Shown piece after piece: positions 46,714 through 59,744 of a stretch of 64,000 bases of DNA. Origin of the DNA: Glandiceps talaboti. Its lineage: Eukaryota > Hemichordata > Enteropneusta > Spengelidae. The stretch covers positions 16,052,501 to 16,116,500 of the forward strand of contig NC_135566.1 in assembly GCF_964340395.1 (NCBI RefSeq), given 5' to 3'. The first letter of the stretch is position 1, and each line of letters starts with the position of its first letter. The notes under the pieces are model-generated. The model did not search any database. It saw only the letters and a program-made list of their open reading frames with translations, and was not told the DNA's origin. Position numbers and translations under genes: made by a program.

Positions 46714-48117
46714 GTTAGTATGTGTTTACTACACAGGATAATACTACCCTTCAGAATAACCTCGAGTTAGAAAAGTAACGTACAATCTTTGAGAGTTACT
46801 GGTACTTGCATATTTGTTTTAATGCCCTCAATTTTCCAATTATCAAGTCGAGGAAGATGGCATGGATGTCAGCAGTGTACAAATTATTCCTAGCCCGCCC
46901 CACCCTCATTCCTAGGGGGAGCTATGACACTGGGCGCCATCCGTCCGTCCTTGCATCCTTTTGTAACACGCCAGTTGTCAGATATGCAATACACGCTTTC
47001 ATTCAAACCTGACGCAAAGGTAACGTATCAAATGGAACATGTGCGCGTCACTGTGTTTTGGGACATTTGCAAATTTTACGATTCGGAAATGGCAGTCATC
47101 TCTGTTGCCCAAAAATAATATTTACTGCATAATTCAAAGCCGTAATACATTACAATGCAACTCCATTGCGTGCCTATTCCTATATTATCTAGGTAAGGTT
47201 TCTTGTGAGACTCTGACCTTGACCTTGACCTTCAAAGTCAATTATTTTAATCAAACCATTTCCTACATATCACTGACACTTTTGTAGTAATTATGTTTGA
47301 CCAATTTCTGTTTTTTAAATCAATAAAGTTGTCTAGTAATGCAGAAGGGCATATACATATTTTACTCAGTAGCGACCATAGTTGTAGTAAAAATCATGAT
47401 TTAATGCATAACTCACAGGGTGCCCAGGCTCATTTAGTTCTGTTTACAAATATAAACAAAACAAAATAAACATACAAGTAAACAAACAAACAAACAAACA
47501 AACAAACAAACAAACAAACAAACAAACAAAAACAAACAAACAAACAAACAAACAAGCAAGTAAACAAACAAACAAAATAAACTGACAAATGAGTAGATAC
47601 ATACATGAGTAAACGACAACAAACCAACGAACAACCAAACACTGCCCCCCCCCCCCCACCGAAATGGTCACATATGGAAATAACCCACGGTTTATGAGCT
47701 CCTGAACCCTAAGACGTTACTTGACCAATTCCATGACATTGAAGACCAGGTTTAATTAGCGAAATGAAGCAATTTCTTGCATATTGTAGTATGTGTACAC
47801 ACTTTGGGACATTGCAGTGTGGTCGATTTCTTTCTCATCGAGTCCAAAGGTGATACCGAACAAGGGACATACACGTGCTTATACCACTTATACCATATTC
47901 AGTGCAAAAATCTACCATTTATACCATAGTTCAAAAACAAACATTCACATGTACTCTATAGTATCTTTCAAGTAAATTTTAACCTGGCCTTGACCTTGTG
48001 AGGCAATATTGTATAAATCAATTTCGGCATGTAGTCGCACAGAAGTAAGGTACTTTAAGCGTTTAGTGTCTTCTACAAAGATTCTTTTGAATAATATACA
48101 TGAATATTTCCACACAG
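46714..48117. other. Intron with repeat runs, no gene
   Basis: It holds an (AAAC)n array at about 47480-47575, a TGACCTTGACCTTGACCTT run at 47214-47232, and another ttgacctt near 47990. No coding exon recognised. Confidence 0.5.
47480..47575. repeat. (AAAC)n microsatellite
   Basis: Repeated aaac units with a few interruptions; minus-strand Phe/Val/Cys-rich frames over it are artefacts. Confidence 0.95.
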
Positions 48118-48212
48118 GGGATGTGTTCAATATTAACATTACGAGTGGAGATATATTTGCTGTTGGTCTCATTGATCGAGAAACAATTGACACGTATGAC
48201 TTGACAGTTATG
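48118..48212 (+). CDS. Exon: EC31 second part
   Basis: 95 bases, phase 1 in and 0 out. DVFNINITSGDIFAVGLIDR then ETIDTYDLTVM; the IDRE motif replaces LDRE. Acceptor ccacacag, donor GTAAGA. Confidence 0.9.
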
Positions 48213-48846
48213 GTAAGAAATGCATTACTTATAATCTTATATTATTCACATTTTAAAGCCAAAAACTAACCAACCACTCATCCAACCATTCCATGTTGTT
48301 AGTTTCTTGTTCTAGTATATCTATGATATTTACTTAATATACAAATTAGATTTTGTGCTTGCTGTACATTTCCTGTGTTGTTATATATTTATTCGTGTGT
48401 CTTGTAGTTTCAATCTAGCCTCCTTCCCATCTTACTGACTTTGTAATTGACCTTGACCACCAGTTGTCTTTTACCTTGACCACCTGGCTCAGTGACTAAA
48501 TAATGGTAGTCACATTTGTTATAAGATATAACTATTTACCCCATAGCTGATAAATTGTAATGCATGTGCAAGTGTTTACTCTTATATTATCATAACAAAG
48601 GCAATATCGTTTTCAAAGACATTGACCTTGACTAGTGTCTACCTCGATATTATCGAATGTAACCTTTCAGCTGGTATTACCTGATTTGACTTTGACCTTT
48701 ACCACCACTGTTGTACACAAGCCAATACATTAATATTTGACCGATGGTTATTAGCAGTTATAGTCCATCAGTAAAGTTTCTTCATTGAAGAATTCTCAAC
48801 CGTGCTTTCCATGTTCTATAAAGTATGATGCATTCGTTACATATAG

Positions 48847-49084
48847 GCGAAGGATAATGGTGCCAACCCTCTGAACTCAACTGCTAAAGTAGCCATCGAA
48901 GTCTTAGATGTTAACGACAACCATCCTCAGTTCTCTCGACCCTTTTATAACGGGTCTGTGAAAGAAAACACGAGAGAAGACAAACCAATCGTCACTGTCG
49001 AAGCACACGATTTAGACAACGGCGAAAATGGTACTGTCGAATACAAAATTATAGAGGGTAATGATGGCGACAATTTTGAAATAA
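48847..49084 (+). CDS. Exon: end of EC31 and EC32 first half
   Basis: 238 bases, phase 0 in and 1 out. AKDNGANPLNSTAKVAIE, LDVNDNHPQF, KENTREDKPIVTVEAHD and NGENGTVEYKIIEG. Acceptor atatag, donor GTAAGT. The next intron is over 7.5 kb and holds the LTR element. Confidence 0.93.
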
Positions 49085-49520
49085 GTAAGTTACCAACAAG
49101 TTGTTTTCTCCAAAAATAAATAATTCTAATTTAATTTGATTTAATAATCGTAGTAACTTCAGTTTCACTTAAGAAATTTTGTGTAGACTCACAGGTCTCA
49201 GGGCATTTAATAGCGGTACAAAGCTGAAAGTGTTGGATCTTCTTGTGTGATAATGTCGTGATAAACACTGACTGGTAATGAAATAAATTTTGATATTGCT
49301 GTGAAAATGATTTAAAGGCTATGCTACAACGACGGAAACACGAAATTAAAAAGACCAAATATTGCTCATGATTTAAAATTCTGTACTAGAAAAAATTTGC
49401 TCATGATCTAAAAATTCTGTGCTAGAAATATTAAACTGTTTAATATTAAATAGTTTCAAAGGATATAGCAATAATTTTTACCTCCCGTAAGGGTACGGGA
49501 GGTATTAAAAGGGAAATGTC

Positions 49521-49565
<45 letters not shown>

Positions 49566-49883
49566 GTGTCTGTGTCATCATTTTCTAAAAATCGGCTGGC
49601 TCAATTTTAATGAAATATAATCTTTAGGGTAATGGCTAGACCTGATTAGGTTTTGAGCCAAATCTGTTAATGATTAATTGGAGAAATTTGCATATTAATG
49701 AAATCAACTAATTATGCAATATCTTAAGACTGCATACTTCATTTTCAATATAATTTAGTGTATTAGTTAAACATAACAACATACATTTGTCCTATAAAAT
49801 TCGTTGATGTACCTTACAGCGTTGATGAATAATTTGCATAATTAATTATTTTTAGTAATTAGGCTATATCATAAGAATGCATA

Positions 49884-50585
49884 TGCTACAGACTTGTCTT
49901 TGGTGTTGATAGTTATTGACCAAATTCAAGTTGTAACTTCAGACGCACACAGTCAATCTGAGAGGTACTAGAATCTCAGGACACGTATTCAGGGGATAAA
50001 CTCACAAGCACACAGAATATTACTTTTGGTGAAGTAGGTGTATGCTTAAACCGACAATACGAGAGCTTTGGATTCGTTTTCCTTCACTTACGGCAGTTCA
50101 AACTAGATAGAAACAATAGTTCCCCGTAGTATTCCTACTACAACGCAGATCAGACACCGTAAATCCAGACGTGTTGCTCTCTTCCGCCCCGCAAGATCTC
50201 TCTCCGTGTAAAGTAGCTTATTAGCATACACCCAACATTCACATTTTATTCAAATCTAAAATCTTCATTCCGTAATACAAATATGGTTAGTAAATAACAT
50301 GTTTACAGTAAACTTCAATTCTTTTCCTTATATAGGAAGTGTTTATGAACTACGGTTAATTTAATTCAGAGATAATCTATTTTGAAAATACTCTTTTCTA
50401 CTAAGGCTGAATTCATTAAAAGTTGTGATTTATCACTTGTAGTGACACTTGCAAACGTTCACTTAATTACAAGTAATAACATGGTCTAGCTCGTATTACT
50501 ATCTCATTAATCAATTAGACCTCACACGGTCGGGTAACCTAGATACAATTACTGTGTTTATAATACAGTTATATACTTTGTAACA
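49884..50585 (-). repeat. 3' LTR (702 bp)
   Basis: Direct repeat of 54679-55380; I found no difference by eye. Its position next to the purine tract makes it the 3' LTR of the minus-strand element. Confidence 0.9.
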
Positions 50586-51383
50586 CCACCCCCTACTCCA
50601 TAGTGTTTTGTCCCCAAAACAATTAAGCAATTGAAATTGAAAAGAATAATAAAAGAGTAATAAAAGGTATAGAAATGTTAATAATTTGAGTAAAATTCAA
50701 AATTCAAAGATATTCTGTGTAAGGTAAAATGTAATCAAAGAATAGAAAATTGGTAATAATTAATTTTTGTTTTGTTTTGTTTTTTTTGTTGTTTTTGGTT
50801 GTTGGAGTTAAAATGTTAAAATGTTAGTAAAAGTTCAAAGTCTCTGAAATTACTTAAATGTTAGAATGTTAATAAAAGTATGTTAATAAAATTATTGAAA
50901 TCACTTATGTCGACAGAAAATCACACGTCGGCATTGAAAGTTAAAATATACTTATCCAAAATCGTAAACACTCTTATCTAATTATCTTAAAATGGAAAAA
51001 GTGTCTTATATAAACGTAAAATACTTGTCTTCAACAAATTAAAATATCTCTTATCTAATCTTAACGCATTATCTTAATTATTACTCAAAATGTCCATAGT
51101 TGAAATGTTTCTTCTTATCAGAAGTTCAAAATTGTCTCACAGTGTAGAGTTCAATATTATTTCAACAGTCATAGTTGAAATGATCTCATCGTTCAGAGTT
51201 CAATGTTCTCATTTCAATAAGTAATAAAGTTCAAAAGTAATTATACAAAAAAACTCAATAAAATGTTACAAATTGACGTCAAAATTGAAATCATCATTAT
51301 AAATAGGTACCATTAATAATAATTTCAAAGTCAAAAATCAAAATTGACTATAGTCAACCATCAAAATTCCAGTGACGCTACCT

Positions 51384-51835
51384 TTATATTGTAAACCAAG
51401 TTAAACTCAAGGGGTCACACTGTGAATTAGCCTTATCATGTTTAACCGGAGTACGTAAGGTTTTATGAATAACTTTAGCGCTGGATTTACTAGCATCAAC
51501 ACTATGAGACCGTGTATCAGTCACGTCTGGTATGTCAATAGTCGCATTAGGTGCGTCCTTATTTTCATGAATGAAGGGGCCTTCTAAGGGGTTGTCATGA
51601 ATCGTACAGACAGTCAAGGGTGTCATGTCCTTACTACTATTGTTCATACTATTATTAGATTGAGTAGGTAGCATCGGAATGCTAGACATCTCACCAGGAC
51701 CCTCTTCACGATCTCTATTCTTAATTGTTAGTTTTCGCCAATATTGTCTAAATGTACGAAGGCAGTATTTGTAGGTGGCCCTGAATATCAAACAGAGAGC
51801 AAAGATACACAGTGCTTCAACAATATATTGATATA
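51384..51835 (-). pseudogene. Minus-strand ORF with a membrane segment, possible env-like remnant
   Basis: A frame on the minus strand reads from a stop near 51850 through a hydrophobic stretch (IVEALCIFALCLIF) into a basic, then Ser/Thr/Asp-rich tail, and ends at TAA near 51384. Its place between the protease region and the 3' LTR and its TM-plus-tail shape fit the end of an envelope-like protein. No homology is established. Confidence 0.35.
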
Positions 51836-53672
51836 ATCGGTGTTCTGCTTAGGTTCAAATGCTTGTGTAGGCGATGGGTTCGTAGATTTATCCCAAGAAA
51901 TTTTCTGTGCTTCAACTTGTTTGTCAGTAGTATTTGTAATGCTATATTCACATTTCTCATTTTCCACATCTATTATAATATTAAGGCCAAGTAAAAAAAA
52001 TGATAAGAGTAAAGTTACCCAGCTCAGAGTGGAGAATGAAGATATATCCTAGTGAACCGTCTTTAAAATTGATTGAACTGTCGTTACTATGTCGAGCTTT
52101 GTACAGCTGTTAGACCTTGTCATCTAGAGATACAGTTCCCAACAGGAATTTCCCGATTAAGTTTTAACAAGTTACTGACTAGTCGATTGCATCCGCTGAA
52201 TCATTTGAATAGCAATCTTATCAAATAAATAGACCCAATACAAGACTTTTACCTTCAACGATATATCTGACATAACCTATTTTAAGAAAGGTAAATATGC
52301 CAACGTTATAGAAGGAGTGTTATACACTATTAACAAAATGCCTTGTTTCATCAATACTAACGCATTTCTCCACCATGTCTTAATCAACACAATTATTTTA
52401 TACGATATTCAATGCTCTTAAATTAACGTTGGTTATATAATCCAACTTAATATTTCTAAACATTATAATATCAGAGTTACTCAACTTGGAGTCGAAAACC
52501 ATGTAAATCCAAACAGACTATAAGAAACATGTATGTTTTCATATTAGACTCAAACGAAGTGAGATAGACTCTACAATAAATTCATCAAACAGATTTATTC
52601 AATCTATAATCTGTTTATAAATTATTGTTTCTACCAAAGGGTCACTGTCAGTTATTGTCAAGACTTGTACCTAGGGGAACTGTAGTCACTGTAGCGATAA
52701 TTTAGAGTACCTTAAATGAACAGAAATGTAGACATTTAAAACAAAACATAATTACATACCAAATACATGGTGTGACCACGCATAAAATATTTTGGAAATT
52801 TTCCATCAGAACGAAAACAAGGCTTGGTGTAGCCAAACACTTCCCTTACCATATAAGGTGATAAAATGGTATTTTTTTGTTTTATTTTTGTTTGAGAGCG
52901 GTGACAAATGAGACGGTTCACTAACTATACAGTCAATAACAGTATTGTCCTCACCAAATAAGGCAATAAGATGGTAGCATTTTTCACTGATAGGAGTGAT
53001 AAATGAGAAAAGGTAATTATAGCGACTATGTCTTTGTTATCAAAACTTTCCCGTTGTTTTGAGCAATCATTGAAGAAGTACCTTTCTCTATCATTCAGCG
53101 TCTGGCCAGACTAATTCAATCACTCACACAATCATAGCTGTCTTTGTTCCAGATAAAATAAGAAACTTGCAAAATCAATCATACAGGCACTCTTAAATGA
53201 CAACTCAAAACAATTGACCTTAAATAACTTTGTCATACTATGTGATATCAATATTCAAATATAATCAATTTCACACGACGCGATATGTTAACGTCTTTTG
53301 TGAAAGAATGCAGCGATCAAACAGGTTGTTTCCTAAATTGACCTTAAGTGTACATGTTCTATTTAGATTTATCAACAAATGCCTGTTTATTTCTCCATAG
53401 CTCTCTGTCAAATCAGACTACTGCCCAGTAAATTCGAATAATGAATTGAATTCCTCTCGTTCCAAAGAGGATTAGTCTTAGAGGGATGTGTCTTATTATT
53501 CAAATATCTGTCTGTCATGTCAAAGTTATGTAAAGTAGTACCGTCTGGGAGTGGCTGAAAGTAGTAGTTGCTAAACCTCGTGTAGTCTGAATTCCTACAT
53601 AATTTAATAACGTCACGTTAATAGTGGATCCTATAAGTCCATTTGGGAATGTGCCCCTTAGCTTAGCCGAAA

Positions 53673-54060
53673 TTACACATTTACACCTAGAGGGTATGAT
53701 ATTTTTGAGATGGTCCTAGAGTGGTTTTTCGATGTATAAATAATTTGTTGACGTGCTAGATCAATAATTACCCTATGTCGTTTGTTTAGGAAATCCATCC
53801 CCAGAATGAAATCTCTGTCTAAATTTTTAACTAAATGCACCGGAGTTTTGACCACTTGATTGTCATAATATACTGGAAGTCGTACAAAACTCAAAATAGG
53901 AATTTGCTGATTGTTTGGTAAATTTATGCAATTGTATTCAGATTTTCAGAAATCATCTCAATGAAGAATTTTATCAAATTATTTTGTAGATATGATGGTG
54001 ACATTTGCACCAGTAGCAATTTAGGTACTAATAGTATTGATAAAAGTTCTAACCTTGCTC
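53673..54060 (-). pseudogene. Retropepsin-like protease remnant
   Basis: The minus-strand frame ends with DRDFILGMDFLNKRH, the ILGxDFL C-terminal motif of retroviral-type aspartic proteases. Upstream, in a displaced frame, the active-site region reads ATGANVTI, with the catalytic Asp replaced by Ala. It is damaged and presumably inactive. Confidence 0.6.
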
Positions 54061-54103
54061 AATTACTGTTAGGAACCATCGAATCAGCAAATTTTACAGA
54101 ATT

Positions 54104-54304
54104 TCACTTTGGCTTGTGAGAAGTGTTTGATGATTTGACATTTCTCACACGCCTCAGTAATTTTTTTTGGATAAAATCTACCCCGAGGAAGCCTCTGGCA
54201 ATTTCTCGCAATGTGATATATTTACCACATGAATAGCAGCTTTGTTGCTGAGAACATGCATGTCCCGTCTTATTGAAATTGCGGCAAATTTGTCTGCCTA
54301 ACAA
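54104..54304 (-). pseudogene. Gag-type zinc-knuckle remnant
   Basis: The minus-strand frame contains CRNFNKTGHAC and CYSCGKY, typical of CCHC knuckles at the end of Gag. The first knuckle lacks one cysteine (Phe instead) and the second is broken by a frameshift. It lies upstream of the protease remnant, in normal retroelement order. Confidence 0.6.
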
Positions 54305-54678
54305 AAGTTTTCTCCCTCCCCCTTATTGTCAGAAAATGTTTGAGATTGTACCTTAGATCTCAAGTCTTCACTTTGGCGATTGAGAATGTCATTCTGTTGG
54401 CGCAATTGTTCAGTGAAATCCATTGTGTGTTGCAACAAATTTTCCAGAGTCCTGTTTTTCGGAATGTTCCTTAATCCTTCGTTGGACGATTGTTGAAAAT
54501 CTTCAACCGGTAGTTTAGATATTTCTGCCGTCTTCGCCTCAGAGAACGCATTTTCAAAGTCATTTGGTTCCCTTTCTTTATATCATATCAAAGTCCTTTT
54601 TCGACGAATTTTGTTCTTTGAATAACGCTATCCTGCCTGGAGTCGCTCACCAGTTTTACTGCCCGGATCTCACACCAG

Positions 54679-55380
54679 TGCTACAGACTTGTCTTTGGTG
54701 TTGATAGTTATTGACCAAATTCAAGTTGTAACTTCAGACGCACACAGTCAATCTGAGAGGTACTAGAATCTCAGGACACGTATTCAGGGGATAAACTCAC
54801 AAGCACACAGAATATTACTTTTGGTGAAGTAGGTGTATGCTTAAACCGACAATACGAGAGCTTTGGATTCGTTTTCCTTCACTTACGGCAGTTCAAACTA
54901 GATAGAAACAATAGTTCCCCGTAGTATTCCTACTACAACGCAGATCAGACACCGTAAATCCAGACGTGTTGCTCTCTTCCGCCCCGCAAGATCTCTCTCC
55001 GTGTAAAGTAGCTTATTAGCATACACCCAACATTCACATTTTATTCAAATCTAAAATCTTCATTCCGTAATACAAATATGGTTAGTAAATAACATGTTTA
55101 CAGTAAACTTCAATTCTTTTCCTTATATAGGAAGTGTTTATGAACTACGGTTAATTTAATTCAGAGATAATCTATTTTGAAAATACTCTTTTCTACTAAG
55201 GCTGAATTCATTAAAAGTTGTGATTTATCACTTGTAGTGACACTTGCAAACGTTCACTTAATTACAAGTAATAACATGGTCTAGCTCGTATTACTATCTC
55301 ATTAATCAATTAGACCTCACACGGTCGGGTAACCTAGATACAATTACTGTGTTTATAATACAGTTATATACTTTGTAACA
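54679..55380 (-). repeat. 5' LTR (702 bp)
   Basis: The twin of 49884-50585. The primer-binding-like site abuts its inner end at 54662-54677. Confidence 0.9.
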
Positions 55381-56677
55381 CATACTTCAAATTCAACATA
55401 ATTTAAAACATACGTTAACCATAAGAAAACACATATGTCCTATCAAGTTTGTTGATGTACCTTACAGTGTTAATGAATAATTTGCATAATTAATAATTTT
55501 CGGTAATTAGGCTATATCCTAAGAATACATAATTCAATTTCAATATAATTCAGTACACACGTTAACCTTAACAATCGCATATGTCCTGTAAAGCTTGTTG
55601 ATGTATCTTTCAGTGTTAATGAATAATTTGCATAATTAATGATTCTTGGTAATTAGGTTATATCTTAGACTGCCTACTTCAATTTCAATATAATTCAGTA
55701 CATACATTAACCATAACACATAGTGTATGTCCTATAAAGTTAGTTGATGTACCTTACAGTGTTAATGAATAAATTGCATAATTAATGATTTTCGGTAATT
55801 AGGCTATATCTTAAGACTGCATACTTCAATTTCAATACAATTTAGTACATATGTTAATCATAACAAAGCGGATATGTCCTATAACATTTTTGATAAATAG
55901 CTTATAGTTTTAATGAAAAATTTGCAAAAATTAATTATTTTAGGTAATTAGGCTATATCTTACGACTGCATACTTCAATTTCAATACAATTCAGTACATA
56001 CATTAACCATAACAAATTGTGTATGTCTTATAATGTTAGTTGATGTACCTTACAGTGTTAATGAATAATTTGCAAAATTAATGATTTTCGGTAATTGGGC
56101 TATATCTTAAGACTGTATACTTCAATTTCAATACAATTTAGTACATACGTTAACCATAACAAAGCGGATATGTCCTATGAAACTTTTGATATAGCTTACA
56201 GTTTTAGTGAAAAATTTGCATAATTAATGATTTTAGGTAACTAGGTTGTATCTTAAAAATGCAAGCTTCAAATTTCGTATAATATGATACATATATCAAC
56301 CATAATAATACGCACCTGTCCTATGAAGTTTGTTGCTACAACTTTTACCTTTAATGAGTATTTTGAATAATGAACGATATTCAGTAATTAAGCAGTATCA
56401 TACACTCTTACATACATTAACCTAAGAAAGCACGCTTGTCCAAAACAAAGCCTGTTACCATTGCTTTTTTATTTAATGAGTTATTTGCATAATTAGTGAT
56501 TCCCTTACGGGAGGCATTCAGTTTAAATCTGGTCTTTTAACGGTCTAGTTGTGTCTATGGCTTGAATGTTCCTAAAACATTCAAGACCTGGCTTTTCAGT
56601 AACTGTATTCAATCACAGCCTTTTCTTTTAAAAGCTATCTCTGGTGAATATTTAAGTTATAATATCTTAACTTTCAG

Positions 56678-56965
56678 AACATAATGGTAATATCAACCCG
56701 ACAGCAAATGCTAACATAGACTACGAGACTACTGCCAATTACAATTTGACGGTACAGGCAAGAGACCAAGGCGACCCACCACTATCTAATACCACGCAGG
56801 TGTATATAATGGTCATAGACCTCAATGACAATACACCTTACTTCGTCAACGAACCATACGCAGAGCAAATCAATGTGGATCATGATGCAAACACCCCAAT
56901 TCTAACTGTGACTGCCTGTGACGCTGATTCTGGAGACAATGCTAGAATTCTATATACTATTTCTG
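56678..56965 (+). CDS. Exon: end of EC32 and EC33 first half
   Basis: 288 bases, phase 1-1. IDYETTANYNLTVQARDQGD, IDLNDNTPYF, then TACDADSGDNARILYTI. Acceptor ctttcag, donor GTATGT. It lies about 160 bases after the satellite-bearing element. Confidence 0.93.
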
Positions 56966-57353
56966 GTATGTGCTGCATAACTGAATTGACACCAGCCATT
57001 GACTAACCTATTAGGTTTACATACACACATTCTCTTCTCCCACCTTTTGATTGACAAAGAGCATGTTTCAAACAAATCACCTGTCCTTCTTTAGTGTCTA
57101 AATAGAAGTGAATGATCCATATTTACTGGATAATGAGTAAATTGGAACTGTTACCTTCAATATGTGTAAATTCAGATGTGACAGTATGTGATAGTTATGT
57201 ACATCTAACTGTCCACCTTCTCACTGTAGATTGGTGGAATGTCACATTTTCCAAAAGCCAAGTTATTTTCAAGTATCTCATCCTATATAGATACTGATTT
57301 TGTAAATTCTTGTTTGTATGTATGTATGTTTGTTTGTTCGTTTATTTTGATAG

Positions 57354-57505
57354 GTGGTAATGATGATGACGGTGATTTTACTATTGACGGAGAAACTGGT
57401 GTGATAACGGTATCGACAAATGTGTCAATGTTGGACCCAAAGTTCGTTACACTACTGGTTAATGCCACAGACCACGGTCAACCACCACTTTCCAACCAAA
57501 CACAG
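57354..57505 (+). CDS. Exon: EC33 second part
   Basis: 152 bases, phase 1 in and 0 out. GGNDDDGDFTIDGETGVITV, then a diverged LDPKF in the LDRE place and NATDHGQPPLSNQTQ. Acceptor tgatag, donor GTTTGA. Confidence 0.9.
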
Positions 57506-58007
57506 GTTTGAAAACGGTTATATTCTTTTTTTCTGCAATGAAATGAAAAGTGAGGTGACTTTCCATTGAAAACATAATTCTATATTACATAGACATGGGT
57601 TGGCACATTACTCCTCTTCGTCTTGTAGCTTGTTGTATTTGTGAGATTAGCTGGCTGTGTTGTTGTTTTTGTTTGGTCATGATGTTATCGTATTTGTCTT
57701 TTACATTTGCTCCGTTTAAGGTAGACCGCTTGCCTTGCTTACTTGCGATCTCAAATCTAAAATTTAGAGTTATTTCACGCATGTACCTGTTCTGAAAAGT
57801 GCATATGTAAGTTGAAAGGCTAAGAGATTGTGATAATGTGCGAACATATATAGACAAACCTTCAAGTTGAATTTATTGCTAACCCCCCCCCCCCCCAGTG
57901 AATTCTATTCAAATACGCCAAGCCATTAGCATGCCTTGAATGATAGAAAAGCTGCTTTACCATACAAGAAAGTTACAGATAACCTTCTTTCTTTCTTTCT
58001 TTATTAG

Positions 58008-58188
58008 GTTAATATCACAATCAAAAGCTTGAATAATTTTGCACCACAATTCCATGCAAATAACTACAGTGCTGAAATATGTGAAGACGTAAATAGTGGT
58101 ACTGAAGTTTTGCGCGTAACTGCTACGGATAACGATACCGATGAAGCTGGACAGTTGTATTATGAAATTCTAACAGGAAATGACAATG
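58008..58188 (+). CDS. Exon: EC33/EC34 junction and EC34 first half
   Basis: 181 bases, phase 0 in and 1 out. The EC33 linker is degenerate (IKSLNNFAPQF). EC34 starts ICEDVNSGTEVLRVTATDND. Acceptor ttattag, donor GTAAGT. A long purine microsatellite begins about 10 bases after the donor. Confidence 0.9.
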
Positions 58189-58196
58189 GTAAGTGC

Positions 58197-58363
<167 letters not shown>

Positions 58364-58899
58364 GTTTAAAGTAATCTCCATGTAAGTGCGGTGATAACTT
58401 TAGCTGCAAGTATAATATTTTCCATGGACATCCTCTTTTCATGGATTTGCTCATAAAGATGGTCATAGTGAGCCGTATATAGTACAAATCGAGTCTTGTC
58501 ATGTCATACGATTTCATGATACTGCAATTTCAACATGATAACTTTCAACACATTCATTACAATTTAGTTTCCTACTTGACAGCAGAAAGTATAGCATAGA
58601 TAGTACTCGACTGACTTGAAAGAAACACGGCTTAGTCAAGATTCTCGGTCAACTTTTGACACCCACATTTACTCTAAAACGTTCAACTTATTTACTATAA
58701 ACACACAGCGAATTCATGTTCATTTAAAATTTGAAGAAAACAAAAGGACGATCAACCTGCATTATAGACCCCCACGTTGTTCAGGGTCTATGCCTGCAGT
58801 GATGAACTCAGTAAACCTGGCGTATGTCATAGAATTATTCGTTTACTTTCTGTAATGTGTTACTACAAATCTCCCGGTTGTCATAGGTTAATAAAACAC

Positions 58900-59405
58900 T
58901 AAACTGGCCATATGGATGAGAAACGGGTATTTGTTTTTTTTACTTTTAAAGAATAAAACAGAGTTTAATGTTTTTCTACTTGAAAAAATAACGAGATAAA
59001 ACATATCCCAACTCCATATTTGTAATCAAATAAATTGCATAAAGTTGGAAAATGCATGAAAATGTGTCACTATATGTTTAATTGATTTGTAACTAACCTA
59101 GGTATACACATATAATCACAAAGTCACGTCCAGTCTGCACACATGTGTCGCTGCTGGGCAGAAGAATGTGATAACTTGCATGTATTGCTAGTGATTGCTT
59201 ATATTCGCCCAATGGCAGTTTCTTTACATTATCACTTCCTGTACGTAACATAACAAACTTTATATATTTTTTGTTTTGCAATGTATTGTTTCAAACACAA
59301 ACTTAGGTTTTATAGTGGATGTAAAAGTATAATAGTGAAACATTTTAGTTTTTATTACCAAAATTTACAATAATTACTTATATCTCATCTGTATGGCCAT
59401 TTTAA
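58900..59405. mobile_element. MITE-like element, family 3 copy B
   Basis: The left end taaactggccatatggatga is inverted with the right end ctcatctgtatggccatttt. The interior shares ttctacttgaaaaaataacg and aataaattgc with the copy at 20630-20966. It is longer by about 170 bases. Confidence 0.55.
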
Positions 59406-59523
59406 TTAATTAAGCAGAAATAAGAGACATTCACTGAGGTCTGGACCGTACGAATTAACAAATGTGAGCTTATAGTTGGAAAGCTAAACAAATCCAAGTT
59501 ATTGTTTTATCATTTATCATCAG

Positions 59524-59744
59524 GGTTTTTCCAGATCACAACTGATAGAGATGAAATTGGTATCATCTCGACAAATGGCATAATCGACAGAGAAATCCAG
59601 GAGCTCGTTAATCTTGTGATTGCAGCTTATGACAAGGGACTGCCGCAGAAAAATGACACAGCAACTGTAGACATTAGGTTATTGGATGTTAACGATAACC
59701 CACCGGTTATGAGTCCAAAACAAATGAAAACTCGAGTTGCTCAT
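59524..59744 (+). CDS. Exon: EC34 second half and EC35 start
   Basis: 221 bases, phase 1 in and 0 out. GFFQITTDRDEIGIISTNGI, IDREIQELVNLVIAAYDKG, LDVNDNPPVM, then PKQMKTRVAH. Acceptor catcag, donor GTAAGT. Confidence 0.92.

Larger units (their letters stand above)
49884..55380 (-). mobile_element. LTR retrotransposon, likely Ty3/Gypsy class, defective
   Basis: 5,497 bases with two 702-bp direct repeats. On the minus strand the LTR starts TGTTAC and ends TAGCA, so it follows the TG...CA rule. Just inside the 5' LTR is a primer-binding-like TGGTGTGAGATCCGGGC, and just before the 3' LTR is a purine tract, ggagtagggggtgg. The flanking CATA on both sides is a candidate 4-bp target duplication. 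Zinc-knuckle and protease remnants are visible, but I found no reverse transcriptase or integrase. The Gypsy assignment is an inference from layout. Confidence 0.85.
49481..56514. mobile_element. Satellite-bearing element copy 2, interrupted by an LTR retrotransposon
   Basis: The left end CCTCCCGTAAGGGTACGGGA GG is a hairpin (the palindrome is perfect around AGGG), followed by (CTGT)n. The right end CCCTTACGGGAGG at 56502-56514 is its inverse. The 147-bp-type units lie at 49640-49883 and 55381-56480, split by the LTR insertion. With the insertion removed the element is about 1.5 kb. Confidence 0.75.

Noticed and set aside
51812-52052. Plus-strand open frames inside the LTR element
   Set aside because: The element's remnants (zinc knuckle, protease) are on the minus strand; these are antisense or chance frames.
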